A stretch of 19,572 nt of DNA from an uncultured Clostridia bacterium (GTDB lineage: Bacteria > Bacillota > Clostridia > Christensenellales > Aristaeellaceae): assembly GCA_934615235.1 (NCBI GenBank), contig CAKTTL010000053.1, positions 1 to 19,572 of the forward strand, given 5' to 3'. Shown in pieces: positions 1 to 6,867 of this stretch (positions are counted from its first letter, which is position 1; every line of letters starts with the position of its first letter). Both the position numbers and the translations under genes were made by a program. The notes under the pieces were generated by a model. It saw only the letters and a program-made list of their open reading frames with translations, ran no database searches and had not been told where the DNA came from.

Positions 1-2
1 CC

Positions 3-119
3 CTGATGCTGGTCTGTGCCAGGTTTCGCCACGTGGCAGGCACCCAGTGGGGTAACAAAAAGTACATGAACATGAAGCATTTGGAGGCAGCTCTTGACGA
101 CGCCTTCATTGCCGGCTAA
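3..119 (+). CDS. C-terminal fragment of an unidentified protein (cut by window edge)
   Basis: The third + frame is open from the left edge and ends at TAA (117-119), giving 38 residues that finish ...HLEAALDDAFIAG. The other two + frames hit stops within the first 60 bases, so this is the only plausible tail of a gene entering from the left. The residues are basic and polar in the middle (RFRHVAGTQWGNKKYMNMKH) with a helical end. I do not recognise the family. A transposase tail is conceivable but unsupported. About 180 bases separate it from the next gene, which lies on the opposite strand, so the two genes are convergent. Confidence 0.4.
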   Translation: MMLVCARFRHVAGTQWGNKKYMNMKHLEAALDDAFIAG

Positions 120-160
120 CTTCATTCTGCCAAGTCTGCAAACATTTTTGCGCATAAACC

Positions 161-190
161 TTGACGGCACCTGAAAGTTTTGAGTATAAT
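161..190 (+). promoter_or_regulatory. Candidate sigma-A promoter facing right, with no evident gene
   Basis: TTGACG (161-166), an 18-base spacer and a perfect TATAAT (185-190). It points into the 3' end of the convergent AraC-type regulator gene, where no credible + strand reading frame exists. It may make a short or antisense RNA, or be fortuitous in this AT-rich stretch. Confidence 0.35.
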
Positions 191-240
191 TTATGCTGTA
201 TTTCGCAAATAAGGCATGATTTGAATAAAAAAAGCCGTAA

Positions 241-272
241 AAGCAATGCGCTTTCAAAAAACGTCATTGCTT
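241..272 (-). terminator. Terminator-like hairpin after the membrane AraC regulator gene
   Basis: AAGCAATG (241-248) and CATTGCTT (265-272) form an 8-bp stem with a 16-base loop, 25 bases past the stop codon at 297. On the - strand the stem is followed by TTACGG and then a run of seven T (226-232). The distance to the T-run and the long loop make it a moderate intrinsic terminator only. Confidence 0.45.
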
Positions 273-296
273 CTATGGCAAAACGAAAGGTACTTT

Positions 297-2450
297 TCAA
301 GAATTGCCATGTAACATTTGCTCTTGCGCCATGTTTCGATACGCCGTGGGCGACATGCCGCAGACCTTCTTAAAAGCCCGCATGAAGGTCGCCGGTTGTG
401 CGTAACCTATCTCATTTGCAATTTGTCCAACGCTGCAGTCTGTTGAAGTCAGCATTTCCTGCGCTGCATGCATGCGAAGCTGCTCCACGTATTCGGAAAC
501 AGATACGCCGACATGGTTCTTAAAATAGTGGCTCAGGTTAGAGATTGACAGCTGAAAGTGATCGGCCGCGCGTTGCACTGTGAAATCTGCGTCACGATAA
601 TTTTCGCTCAAATAATTCTCTATACACTGAATCAAATTGTTTTCTTCCTGCTCCTGCGGTGTAAGCCGGGGTGCGAGCAATTCCATGACCTGGTCAAGCA
701 ATTGATTGCTTGCATCACGCGGAGGAAGCGAAGAAACAATAAACGCCTGTGCCAGCGCACGGATCGATTGAACGCCCGCCTTATCCTCATGCTGCTCCAT
801 CCAGCGGCGCACCAGATAGAGCACGTCGTTGCAAAGCTGTGCAGCATCCGTCCGGTCGAGTTCGGCATTCAGCATATTCCGCAGCGATTCCATCGCAAAC
901 AGAATACGCTCCGCTTCGCCAAATTCCAGTGCGTTTCGCAGCGCTTCGCAGAACTCCGATACAGCTGCGGTACTGGCAGCATCGTTATTTCGAACGGGTT
1001 GCATAATCTGTACCCATGCGTTAGCAAGCTGTACCGTTCCGTCACAGCAGCGGCTCATATCCGCCTGAACATCCAATCCCTGCTCATGCAATGCAGTCTC
1101 AACATATTTGGTGGATGCGACAGCATCTCCGGGTATAATAAAAATAACCATATGATTTTCGGGCACTTCCAAATATAGCTGCATCTGTTCGCCGTCCATC
1201 AAAGAACGAATTGCCTGTACCAAGCGCAAGGCAAAGTCTTCTTCTTCGCAGCTGCTGCCTGTACCGCGCGTTATCAGTATGCGCCATGCATCTCCGCATA
1301 AACGCAAAGATAACGCCTCGCCATCCGCATTAAAGGCTTCCTTCGTATCGTACCTGCCCAGCAAAAGCCGCAGAATAAGGCGCTCTTTGGACAATGCGAC
1401 AGAGCGCTGCGTAATCGCCGAGTTGTTTTGCTGGATGGCGCGCAGCGCCTTGCGTACATTCAGCACCGCATCGTCGGTAGGATCGCTGAGCACATCTGCC
1501 GCCATAACGTCTTTTTCCAGATTACGTATGGGAATGTAATTCACTCGCATGACTAATGCAATCATCGTGCCGCCCAGTGCAAAAATGACCAGCAATCCAG
1601 CAAAGAACATCCCCCATAGCCGAGAAAGCGGCGCATACGCCACCTGCTGGGGTACAGTATTTAGGAAAATCAAGCCATGCTCCGGTGCAGCAAGCCGCGC
1701 ATACAGCACAGTTTTCCCCTCGAGAGTGGCAAGTCCGCGATCCTCGGGCATAGAAATGAGATACTGCACCTGACTGCGGATTGCATCGTTCAACGGATCG
1801 GCAGTATATATGATATTCCCTGCCGAATCACACAGATAGGTTGCAGCGGAAACGTACACCGCAGCGCCGTCCATCAACGCCTGCAGCGCATCTGTATCGA
1901 TACTGAAAAGAAGGCCATTCTGCGTAGCAGTGTCTATCCGTGCATAGGCGGCATATAGTAAGGCACTGCGCCGATCGTTCTGCGCTGCCAACCATGGACT
2001 TTCAGCGTTGCCGTCCAGCAGCTGCATCACTTTCTCTTTGTTGAAGCCCGCGGCAGCCAAACGATAACGATATACTTTTTCGCCGGAATTAACCATGTTG
2101 TAAGCATAGACCGGGTCATCCTCAGTATTAAAGAAATAAACATTGTCCATGAGGGTATTGGTTATCTGCCACTGCAGCAGCGTCCGTTGCGCATCATAAA
2201 AGCCTCCTGCCTTTTCCAGTTTTCGGCGGGAGAACTCGGTTCGCTGAGTTGTTTGAATTGCATAAGCATTAAACTGCGTAACCTGCATGGAAACGGAGGT
2301 ATCCAGTTGCCGGAGAACCGCAGCATTGTTATCCAATAACTGATTTGCACAGTAATGCAGTACAATCTGTGAGATCACAATCGAAAGGATCCCAACGGGC
2401 AGGAAAAGCGTCAGCAGATAAGACAGGAGATACCGTCGGAATGTTTTCAT
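297..2450 (-). CDS. Membrane-anchored sensor / AraC-family transcriptional regulator (YesN-like)
   Basis: A 717-residue protein that probably senses an extracellular ligand and regulates genes for sugar or glycan use. Residues 8-30 form a first membrane helix, and about 35-275 are an extracellular sensor region of the Cache-like kind. Residues 278-302 form a second membrane helix. A cytoplasmic middle region follows. The last 100 or so residues are a double helix-turn-helix AraC domain (IQCIENYLSENY... to GMSPTAYRNM). This layout matches one-component YesN/HTH_18 regulators common in Firmicutes. The start is set by GGAGG (2466-2470), 15 bases ahead of ATG, slightly far; no closer in-frame ATG improves it. 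Base composition and codon use are more AT-rich than in the genes to the right, which may indicate separate acquisition. Such regulators usually sit beside an ABC importer. Here the nearest importer begins beyond another regulator gene, so its target is uncertain. Confidence 0.88.
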   Translation of the reverse strand: MKTFRRYLLSYLLTLFLPVGILSIVISQIVLHYCANQLLDNNAAVLRQLDTSVSMQVTQFNAYAIQTTQRTEFSRRKLEKAGGFYDAQRTLLQWQITNTLMDNVYFFNTEDDPVYAYNMVNSGEKVYRYRLAAAGFNKEKVMQLLDGNAESPWLAAQNDRRSALLYAAYARIDTATQNGLLFSIDTDALQALMDGAAVYVSAATYLCDSAGNIIYTADPLNDAIRSQVQYLISMPEDRGLATLEGKTVLYARLAAPEHGLIFLNTVPQQVAYAPLSRLWGMFFAGLLVIFALGGTMIALVMRVNYIPIRNLEKDVMAADVLSDPTDDAVLNVRKALRAIQQNNSAITQRSVALSKERLILRLLLGRYDTKEAFNADGEALSLRLCGDAWRILITRGTGSSCEEEDFALRLVQAIRSLMDGEQMQLYLEVPENHMVIFIIPGDAVASTKYVETALHEQGLDVQADMSRCCDGTVQLANAWVQIMQPVRNNDAASTAAVSEFCEALRNALEFGEAERILFAMESLRNMLNAELDRTDAAQLCNDVLYLVRRWMEQHEDKAGVQSIRALAQAFIVSSLPPRDASNQLLDQVMELLAPRLTPQEQEENNLIQCIENYLSENYRDADFTVQRAADHFQLSISNLSHYFKNHVGVSVSEYVEQLRMHAAQEMLTSTDCSVGQIANEIGYAQPATFMRAFKKVCGMSPTAYRNMAQEQMLHGNS

Positions 2451-2503
2451 ATTTTCAGTACGCTTCCTCCCATGGAAAAGAATGCATATATCATAGCCAG
2501 TTT

Positions 2504-2532
2504 ATTTTAGCATGTTCTTCAGAAATATGCAA
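2504..2532 (-). promoter_or_regulatory. Promoter of the membrane AraC regulator gene
   Basis: On the - strand: TTGCAT (2532-2527), exactly 17 bases, then TAAAAT (2509-2504). This places the transcript start near 2497 and gives a leader of about 47 bases to the ATG at 2450. Confidence 0.55.
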
Positions 2533-2715
2533 GAAAACACCTGAAGTGGGAATACCTCTTCAAAAGCATATCCATGACCGAAAGAATATCCAGACGGCAA
2601 AGCGGCCTGAGAAAGTCTCAGTCCAGTGGCGCCGCTGTCGAATGCATAAAGCTCCGGCAGCCTTCTGCGGACGCCGCGAGCATGCAATCGTATTCATATT
2701 GTTATTGTTTGGTAT
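2533..2715. other. Intergenic stretch without a supported gene
   Basis: Between the promoter at 2504-2532 and the hairpin at 2716 there is no reading frame on either strand with a ribosome binding site and credible protein composition. Two overlapping open frames exist (- 2502-2687 and + 2345-2761), but neither looks like a real protein. Composition turns GC-rich around 2590-2690, as in the genes to the right, so a decayed gene remnant is possible but not demonstrable. Confidence 0.4.
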
Positions 2716-2743
2716 AAGGCCGTCAGAAATGACGGCCTTTTTG
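2716..2743 (+). terminator. Strong intrinsic-terminator hairpin
   Basis: AAGGCCGTCA (2716-2725), loop GAAA, TGACGGCCTT (2730-2739), then TTT. The 10-bp stem is perfect. The T-run lies on the + strand side, so it stops rightward transcription best, although no + gene precedes it. On the - strand the stem is followed by the weaker tail ATACCAAAC and could still serve the regulator gene ending at 2779. Its sequence resembles the operon terminator at 7710-7735. Confidence 0.7.
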
Positions 2744-2778
2744 TTATATTACGGAGTATAAAAACCATTTCACCCGCG

Positions 2779-3552
2779 TCATTTCTGATAAGCCGTCGGA
2801 GTCACGCCCATAACTTTTTTGAACTGGCGAATGAAGTTAGAAATATTGCTAAAGCCGCACAGAACGCTGATTTCCGTCACGGACACGCCGTCCTTGAGCA
2901 TGTGACAGGCTCTTTCAATGCGAATCGTCTGCAGATCATGCGCGGGGGACGCGCCAAAGTACTGCCTGTAAATAACGTAGAAAAAGGATTCGCTCAGGTA
3001 CAGCCGCTGCGCCATGCGGCTTACGCTCCAATCCTGTTCGGGATGCTCGAGCATCTCGCTGCGGAGTTCGCGGAGCATGTTAACGCGGTCATGTCCCATT
3101 TCCTTCACGTCCGCAGACATATCCAGCTGCATGGCGAGGCAGGCCAGAATTTCTTCCGCCTTCAAATCCATATACTCCTGGCGAAACCTTCCGCGGTCAT
3201 GATAGGTCAGTGAAAGCTTTCGAAACAGCTCCGACAAAATCTCGGGATCATGGGGGACGTAGACTTTGTTCGGTTCAAGCGCATAGCGCTTTAATAACGC
3301 ATCCACGTCGCCGTCCAGATGCGCCCAGTTATGCCGGAGCGGCGCGCGGCAGGTATAGCGGTGCCCTGTATTGGGCCGCACGATGAGAAAGCAGCCCGGC
3401 GGAGTCTCCAGAAGGCTGCCTTCGAGAAAAAGCTGAATCGAATCGTTCAGATACTGCGCAAAAATCCACGAGTCCCATCCCGCGCTCGTCCGGTCCAGCG
3501 TCGTCCCGGCGGGAACAGGCCAGTTGTACTGCGCTTCAAGCACATGCGCCAT
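2779..3552 (-). CDS. AraC-family transcriptional regulator (cytosolic)
   Basis: A 257-residue one-component regulator. Residues about 10-110 look like the cupin-type sugar-binding/arm domain of AraC proteins (a RPNTGHRYTCRAP stretch, then a WAHLDGDVDALL stretch). Residues about 155-257 carry the two helix-turn-helix units: WSVSRMAQRLYLSESFFYVI, then VTEISVLCGFSNISNFIRQF, ending in the typical FKKVMGVTPTAYQK signature. The start is fixed by GGGAGGT (3561-3567), 8 bases before ATG. It is divergent from the importer operon starting at 3752, with 199 bases shared between them. The layout strongly suggests it controls that operon in response to the imported sugar, but the inducer cannot be read from the sequence. 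Confidence 0.92.
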   Translation of the reverse strand: MAHVLEAQYNWPVPAGTTLDRTSAGWDSWIFAQYLNDSIQLFLEGSLLETPPGCFLIVRPNTGHRYTCRAPLRHNWAHLDGDVDALLKRYALEPNKVYVPHDPEILSELFRKLSLTYHDRGRFRQEYMDLKAEEILACLAMQLDMSADVKEMGHDRVNMLRELRSEMLEHPEQDWSVSRMAQRLYLSESFFYVIYRQYFGASPAHDLQTIRIERACHMLKDGVSVTEISVLCGFSNISNFIRQFKKVMGVTPTAYQK

Positions 3553-3584
3553 TGGAAAGCACCTCCCGCTTCATCGTAGCAGAC

Positions 3585-3590
3585 ATCATA
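3585..3590 (-). promoter_or_regulatory. Possible -10 box for the cytosolic AraC regulator gene
   Basis: TATGAT on the - strand, about 33 bases upstream of the ATG at 3552, with only a poor -35 (CTGTTG at 16 bases). A competing pair TTGACT-N17-TACGAT exists a little further down, but it would put the transcript start on the ribosome binding site. The promoter is weak or activator-dependent either way. Confidence 0.3.
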
Positions 3591-3621
3591 GGAAAAGTCA
3601 ATTCTGCAACAGGTTTTCGCA

Positions 3622-3650
3622 TTGAAAAATTTGTGAGAACGGGATAGTAT
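3622..3650 (+). promoter_or_regulatory. Promoter of the sugar importer/esterase operon
   Basis: TTGAAA (3622-3627), 17-base spacer, TAGTAT (3645-3650). The predicted transcript start near 3657 leaves a leader of about 95 bases to the ATG at 3752. The leader contains a cre-like site and a perfect inverted repeat. Confidence 0.65.
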
Positions 3651-3688
3651 TTAGTAGTAATCTATATTTCTCGTACCAGTATTGCCGC

Positions 3689-3702
3689 TATAAGCGCTGA
3701 TA
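3689..3702 (+). promoter_or_regulatory. cre-like catabolite repression site (candidate)
   Basis: TATAAGCGCTGATA matches 12 of 14 positions of the CcpA consensus TGWAANCGNTNWCA. The two mismatches are the symmetric outer G and C. It lies about 35 bases downstream of the predicted transcript start, a usual position for repression by roadblock. Whether the organism uses CcpA is not known from this window. Confidence 0.35.
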
Positions 3703-3706
3703 AAAC

Positions 3707-3729
3707 TTAACCATGCCCTGCATGGTTAA
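3707..3729 (+). repeat. Perfect 10-bp inverted repeat in the operon leader
   Basis: TTAACCATGC (3707-3716), spacer CCT, GCATGGTTAA (3720-3729), ending 8 bases before the AAGGAGG of the first operon gene. It could be a dimeric repressor operator or an mRNA hairpin near the ribosome binding site. There is no T-run after it, so it is not a terminator. It contains an in-frame ATG at 3713 that has no ribosome binding site. Confidence 0.6.
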
Positions 3730-3751
3730 TATAGAAAAAGGAGGATCCCTT

Positions 3752-4984
3752 ATGAAGAAAATGCTCGCGCTTATCCTGTCCGCAGTCATGCTGCTGTGTC
3801 TGCCTCTGGCTGGCGCAATGGCCGACGAGGTCACGGAAGTCAACTTCTGGTCCATCTATACCGGCGACGATTTCCGGATCATCCAGGGCGTAGTGGACGC
3901 CTTTAACGAAGCGAATCCCGACGTGCACATCAATCATGTCGCGATCAGCGCCGACGAAATGTACACCAAGATGGCCCTTGTCGCGGGCGACGACAGCGCC
4001 GCTCCCGTCGCGGTCATCATGCACAGCTACAACATCCCGTCCTTCGCCAAGCAGCAGATCCTCGATCCGCTGGATGATTTCCTTACCGGCTACGGCGATT
4101 TCAGCGAGGATCTGTATCTGAGCAACGACGCCGGCAAGGTCGACGGCGTGCGCTACGGCATCCCCTTCTGCGCGCCGACCGTCGTGACGTACTGCAACCT
4201 GGATCTGGCCGCGCAGTACTGCCCCGACGAAATCGCCGACGGCATCATCACCTGGGATGAGCTGTACGCGATTGCGGATCGCATGATCGCCGACGGCGTA
4301 ACCGACGTGAAGCTGCTGGGCGGCAGCTGGGGCCGCAACGACATGATCAACGCCTACGAACAGTGCGGCGGCACCTACCAGAAGGAAGGCGACCCGGACA
4401 ACGTGGTCACCATCGACAAGGACGCGCTGCTGGAAGCCGTGAACCTCTGGAAGGGCCTGTACGATAAAGGCGTCACCCAGCAGGACGGCGACGACGTGAT
4501 GGGCATGTTCGCGCTGGAAGAGCTGATCTTCGCCACCGGCGGCACCTGGAACCTCAGCGCCGTGCAGGAATACGGCGTAAACTTCCAGATGATGCCCTCC
4601 GTGCAGAAGAACGCCGAGCACACCTACAACTGGGGCGCTACCGAGTGCATCGTGAAGATGCATCGCAACGTAACCGAGGTGGAGCGCATCGCAACGCTGC
4701 GGTTCATGGAATACCTGCGTGAAAACGCCATGGCGTGGGCGCAGTCCGGCGCGATCGTGATGGCCAAGGCCACTGCCGAAAGCGACGAGTTCAAGGCCCT
4801 GCCGCAGTCCGGCGCGATGGTCAACGGCACCGAAACCTGGGTGGCCTATCATCCTTACTCCGGCGCCTTCACCACGGTCTTCAACAACCTTGGTTTCCAG
4901 GCGGTATACGGATACATTACGCCCGAAGAATATGTCGAAGCGATCCAGGCGCAGTGCCAGGAAGCGATCAACGGCATGCTCTAA
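3752..4984 (+). CDS. Extracellular solute-binding protein, family 1 (sugar ABC importer)
   Basis: A 410-residue periplasmic-type binding protein that captures a sugar or oligosaccharide outside the cell and hands it to the two permeases downstream. The start at 3752 follows AAGGAGG (3738-3744). The in-frame ATG at 3713 lacks a ribosome binding site and would put charged residues before the signal peptide. Residues 1-24 are a signal peptide (MKK, a hydrophobic core, then AGAMA before DE). The family-1 opening follows (EVNFWSIYTGDDFRIIQGV, then FNEANPDVHI). Length is normal for the family. The signal ends in an AxA signal peptidase I site with no lipobox cysteine, whereas most Gram-positive binding proteins are lipoproteins. 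A terminator-like hairpin follows the gene, which would yield more binding protein than permease. The substrate is unknown; the esterase in the operon hints at an acylated glycan. Confidence 0.92.
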   Translation: MKKMLALILSAVMLLCLPLAGAMADEVTEVNFWSIYTGDDFRIIQGVVDAFNEANPDVHINHVAISADEMYTKMALVAGDDSAAPVAVIMHSYNIPSFAKQQILDPLDDFLTGYGDFSEDLYLSNDAGKVDGVRYGIPFCAPTVVTYCNLDLAAQYCPDEIADGIITWDELYAIADRMIADGVTDVKLLGGSWGRNDMINAYEQCGGTYQKEGDPDNVVTIDKDALLEAVNLWKGLYDKGVTQQDGDDVMGMFALEELIFATGGTWNLSAVQEYGVNFQMMPSVQKNAEHTYNWGATECIVKMHRNVTEVERIATLRFMEYLRENAMAWAQSGAIVMAKATAESDEFKALPQSGAMVNGTETWVAYHPYSGAFTTVFNNLGFQAVYGYITPEEYVEAIQAQCQEAINGML

Positions 4985-4994
4985 GCCGACTCCC

Positions 4995-5036
4995 GGGGTG
5001 GGCGGTTCAATTGCGCCGCCTGCCCCTTTCTTTTTT
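4995..5036 (+). terminator. Intra-operon hairpin with T-run after the binding-protein gene
   Basis: GGGGTGGGCGG (4995-5005) pairs over 11 positions (two G-U) with CCGCCTGCCCC (5016-5026), followed by TTTCTTTTTT. It starts 10 bases past the stop and lies 30 bases before the next gene. No promoter is evident between it and the permease gene. Partial termination or 3'-end protection would raise the ratio of binding protein to permease, a known arrangement in binding-protein operons. Confidence 0.7.
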
Positions 5037-5066
5037 GCCAAACGCTGTAACAGAGGTGCTTTACGT

Positions 5067-5984
5067 ATGCAAGCTCACATGAATCAGCGCAGGCGTCTGC
5101 GCGCATCGTTGCTGTTCCTTCTCCCCCTGCTGTTCACCTTCGTGTGCTTTAATCTGATTCCGGCGTTAACGGGCATTTACGCCGCTTTTACGCGCTGGAA
5201 TCTGGGCAGCACGCCCGTATGGGTCGGCCTCGACAACCTGCGCACGTGTCTGTTTGACAGCAGCTCGCAGTACTATTGGGAACTGCGCTGGGGTCTGAAG
5301 AATACGGTGCTGTTCGTCCTTTTCTGCGTACCCCTGCGCATCATTGTGCCCCTGGTGCTTGCCTTCGCCATCAACACGCACTGCCGCGGGCACAAGTTCT
5401 TTCAGGCGATCTATTATCTCCCCAGCCTGATGAGTCTGAGCGTTGTAATGTGCAGCTGGGCATACATGTTCGATACGAATTACGGTCTCATTAACGCCAT
5501 GCTCGGCCTTGGCAAGTTCAGCTGGACGAATACCATTCCCTTCAACTGGGTCGCCATCATCTGGATCTCCGTATGGTGGGGCTGCGGCGGGAATATGGTC
5601 ATCTATCAATCGGCCTTGGCGGGCATTCCGGAGGAGATCATCGAATCTTCCCAGATTGACGGCGCGGGCGTCTGGCAGCGCTTCCTCCATATTACCATTC
5701 CCAGCATTCGCTACCCGCTGAGCTACACCCTCGCCACGACGCTGATTGCGGAGTTCAACGTCTGGGGTCAGCCGGATATGTTCAACGGCGGCGGTATTAT
5801 CATCGAAACGGTCAACGGTTTCACGCACAAATCCAACCTGATGCTGATGCAGTATATCAAACAGCTGGGGTTCGGCAATTACGGCGCGAATCCCGGCATG
5901 GCCAGCGCGCTTTCGCTGCTGCTGGGAATCATCATCGTCAGCGTCAGCATGATTCAGATCAAGATGATGCGCGAAAACAGCTGA
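5067..5984 (+). CDS. Sugar ABC transporter permease 1 (CUT1, MalF/UgpA-type)
   Basis: A 305-residue inner membrane protein forming half of the import channel. About six membrane helices are visible: one near residues 14-36, a second block around 85-110, and further segments to the C-terminus (LSLLLGIIIVSVSMIQI). The cytoplasmic EAA loop that docks the ATPase is present as EEIIESSQIDGAGVWQRF followed by HITIPSI. The start at 5067 is chosen because AGAGGTG (5052-5058) precedes it by 8 bases. The frame is open further upstream, but that part crosses the hairpin and the binding-protein gene. A second ATG at 5079 is possible but worse placed. It pairs with the permease gene starting 15 bases downstream. 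No ATPase gene is in the operon, as is common for CUT1 importers that share one MsmX-like ATPase. Confidence 0.93.
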   Translation: MQAHMNQRRRLRASLLFLLPLLFTFVCFNLIPALTGIYAAFTRWNLGSTPVWVGLDNLRTCLFDSSSQYYWELRWGLKNTVLFVLFCVPLRIIVPLVLAFAINTHCRGHKFFQAIYYLPSLMSLSVVMCSWAYMFDTNYGLINAMLGLGKFSWTNTIPFNWVAIIWISVWWGCGGNMVIYQSALAGIPEEIIESSQIDGAGVWQRFLHITIPSIRYPLSYTLATTLIAEFNVWGQPDMFNGGGIIIETVNGFTHKSNLMLMQYIKQLGFGNYGANPGMASALSLLLGIIIVSVSMIQIKMMRENS

Positions 5985-5999
5985 GGGGAGGACTGAAAG

Positions 6000-6857
6000 A
6001 TGAAAAAAACAAAAAGGCTTAAAAAAGCGGATATTTACAGTCTTCTTCTGAGCCTGATCCTGCTTGCAATCGCCATGCTGTGGATTCTTCCGCTCGTCAT
6101 GACGGTTCTGACCAGCTTCAAGAGCACGCTCGAGGTGAAAAAGTTTGTCAAGCTCCATAACCTCTTTCCTCTGAAATGGGTGGCGACAAACTATCAGGAC
6201 GTGCTGAACTATAACGGCCTGCCGTTCTTCGACGTTCTGCGCAACACGCTGGTGGTCTGCGCGGTGAACATCTGCGCCACGCTGTTCATCTGCACCACGG
6301 CGGCATACGCCTTTGAACGGCTTGCGTTCAAGGGGAGCGATTCTCTTTTCTGGATCATTTTCAGCCTGAGCACGATCCCGAACGTGGTCGCGCTGGTACC
6401 GCAGTATAATATTTATAAGCTTCTGGGCTGGATCGATCATCTGCCCAGCATCATCGCGCCCATGCTGGCGAATATCTTCTACGTCTTCCTGGTGCGCAAC
6501 TTCCTCAAAGGGATTCCGGCCGCTTTCGACGAGGCGGCGCGCATAGACGGCGCGGGCGAATTTTATATCTATACCCGCATTATTCTGCCCATGATAAAGC
6601 CGGTGCTGCTGGTTCTGGTGCTGTTCATTTTCAATTCCAGCTGGAATGATTTCCTCTGGCCCTCCATCGCCATTACCACGCCTACCCATTCTACCATTAC
6701 ACCCAGCATTCAGATGCTGAAGAACAGCTTTGGCGCGAACCCCGAGCGTTTCCTGGCCGCCTGCACCATGGCGATCATCCCAACGTTTATCATTTATCTG
6801 ACCTGTCAGAAATATTTCCTGAGCGGCATGCAGCTCGGCGCAGGCGTGAAGGGGTGA
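6000..6857 (+). CDS. Sugar ABC transporter permease 2 (CUT1, MalG/UgpE-type)
   Basis: A 285-residue inner membrane protein, the second half of the import channel. It begins with a lysine-rich cytoplasmic tail and a first helix (about residues 14-37). The conserved TSFKS motif follows directly. The EAA loop DEAARIDGAGEFYIYTRI followed by ILPMIKP contacts the ATPase. The end GMQLGAGVKG is typical of MalG-like permeases. AGGGGAGG (5984-5991) lies 8 bases before the ATG. The stop of permease 1 overlaps the start of that site, so the two are tightly coupled. Length is normal, with nothing truncated. Confidence 0.94.
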   Translation: MKKTKRLKKADIYSLLLSLILLAIAMLWILPLVMTVLTSFKSTLEVKKFVKLHNLFPLKWVATNYQDVLNYNGLPFFDVLRNTLVVCAVNICATLFICTTAAYAFERLAFKGSDSLFWIIFSLSTIPNVVALVPQYNIYKLLGWIDHLPSIIAPMLANIFYVFLVRNFLKGIPAAFDEAARIDGAGEFYIYTRIILPMIKPVLLVLVLFIFNSSWNDFLWPSIAITTPTHSTITPSIQMLKNSFGANPERFLAACTMAIIPTFIIYLTCQKYFLSGMQLGAGVKG

Positions 6858-6867
6858 AAAGGACGTT

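Noticed and set aside
2502..2687. Small - strand frame in the 2451-2778 gap
   Set aside because: No ribosome binding site, it covers the promoter of the membrane AraC gene, and its composition does not look like a protein.
3707..5041. Long - strand open frame (444 residues) opposite the solute-binding protein gene
   Set aside because: It mirrors the + gene codon by codon, has no ribosome binding site or family signature, and arises from GC-biased third positions. The + strand has a signal peptide, promoter and operon context.
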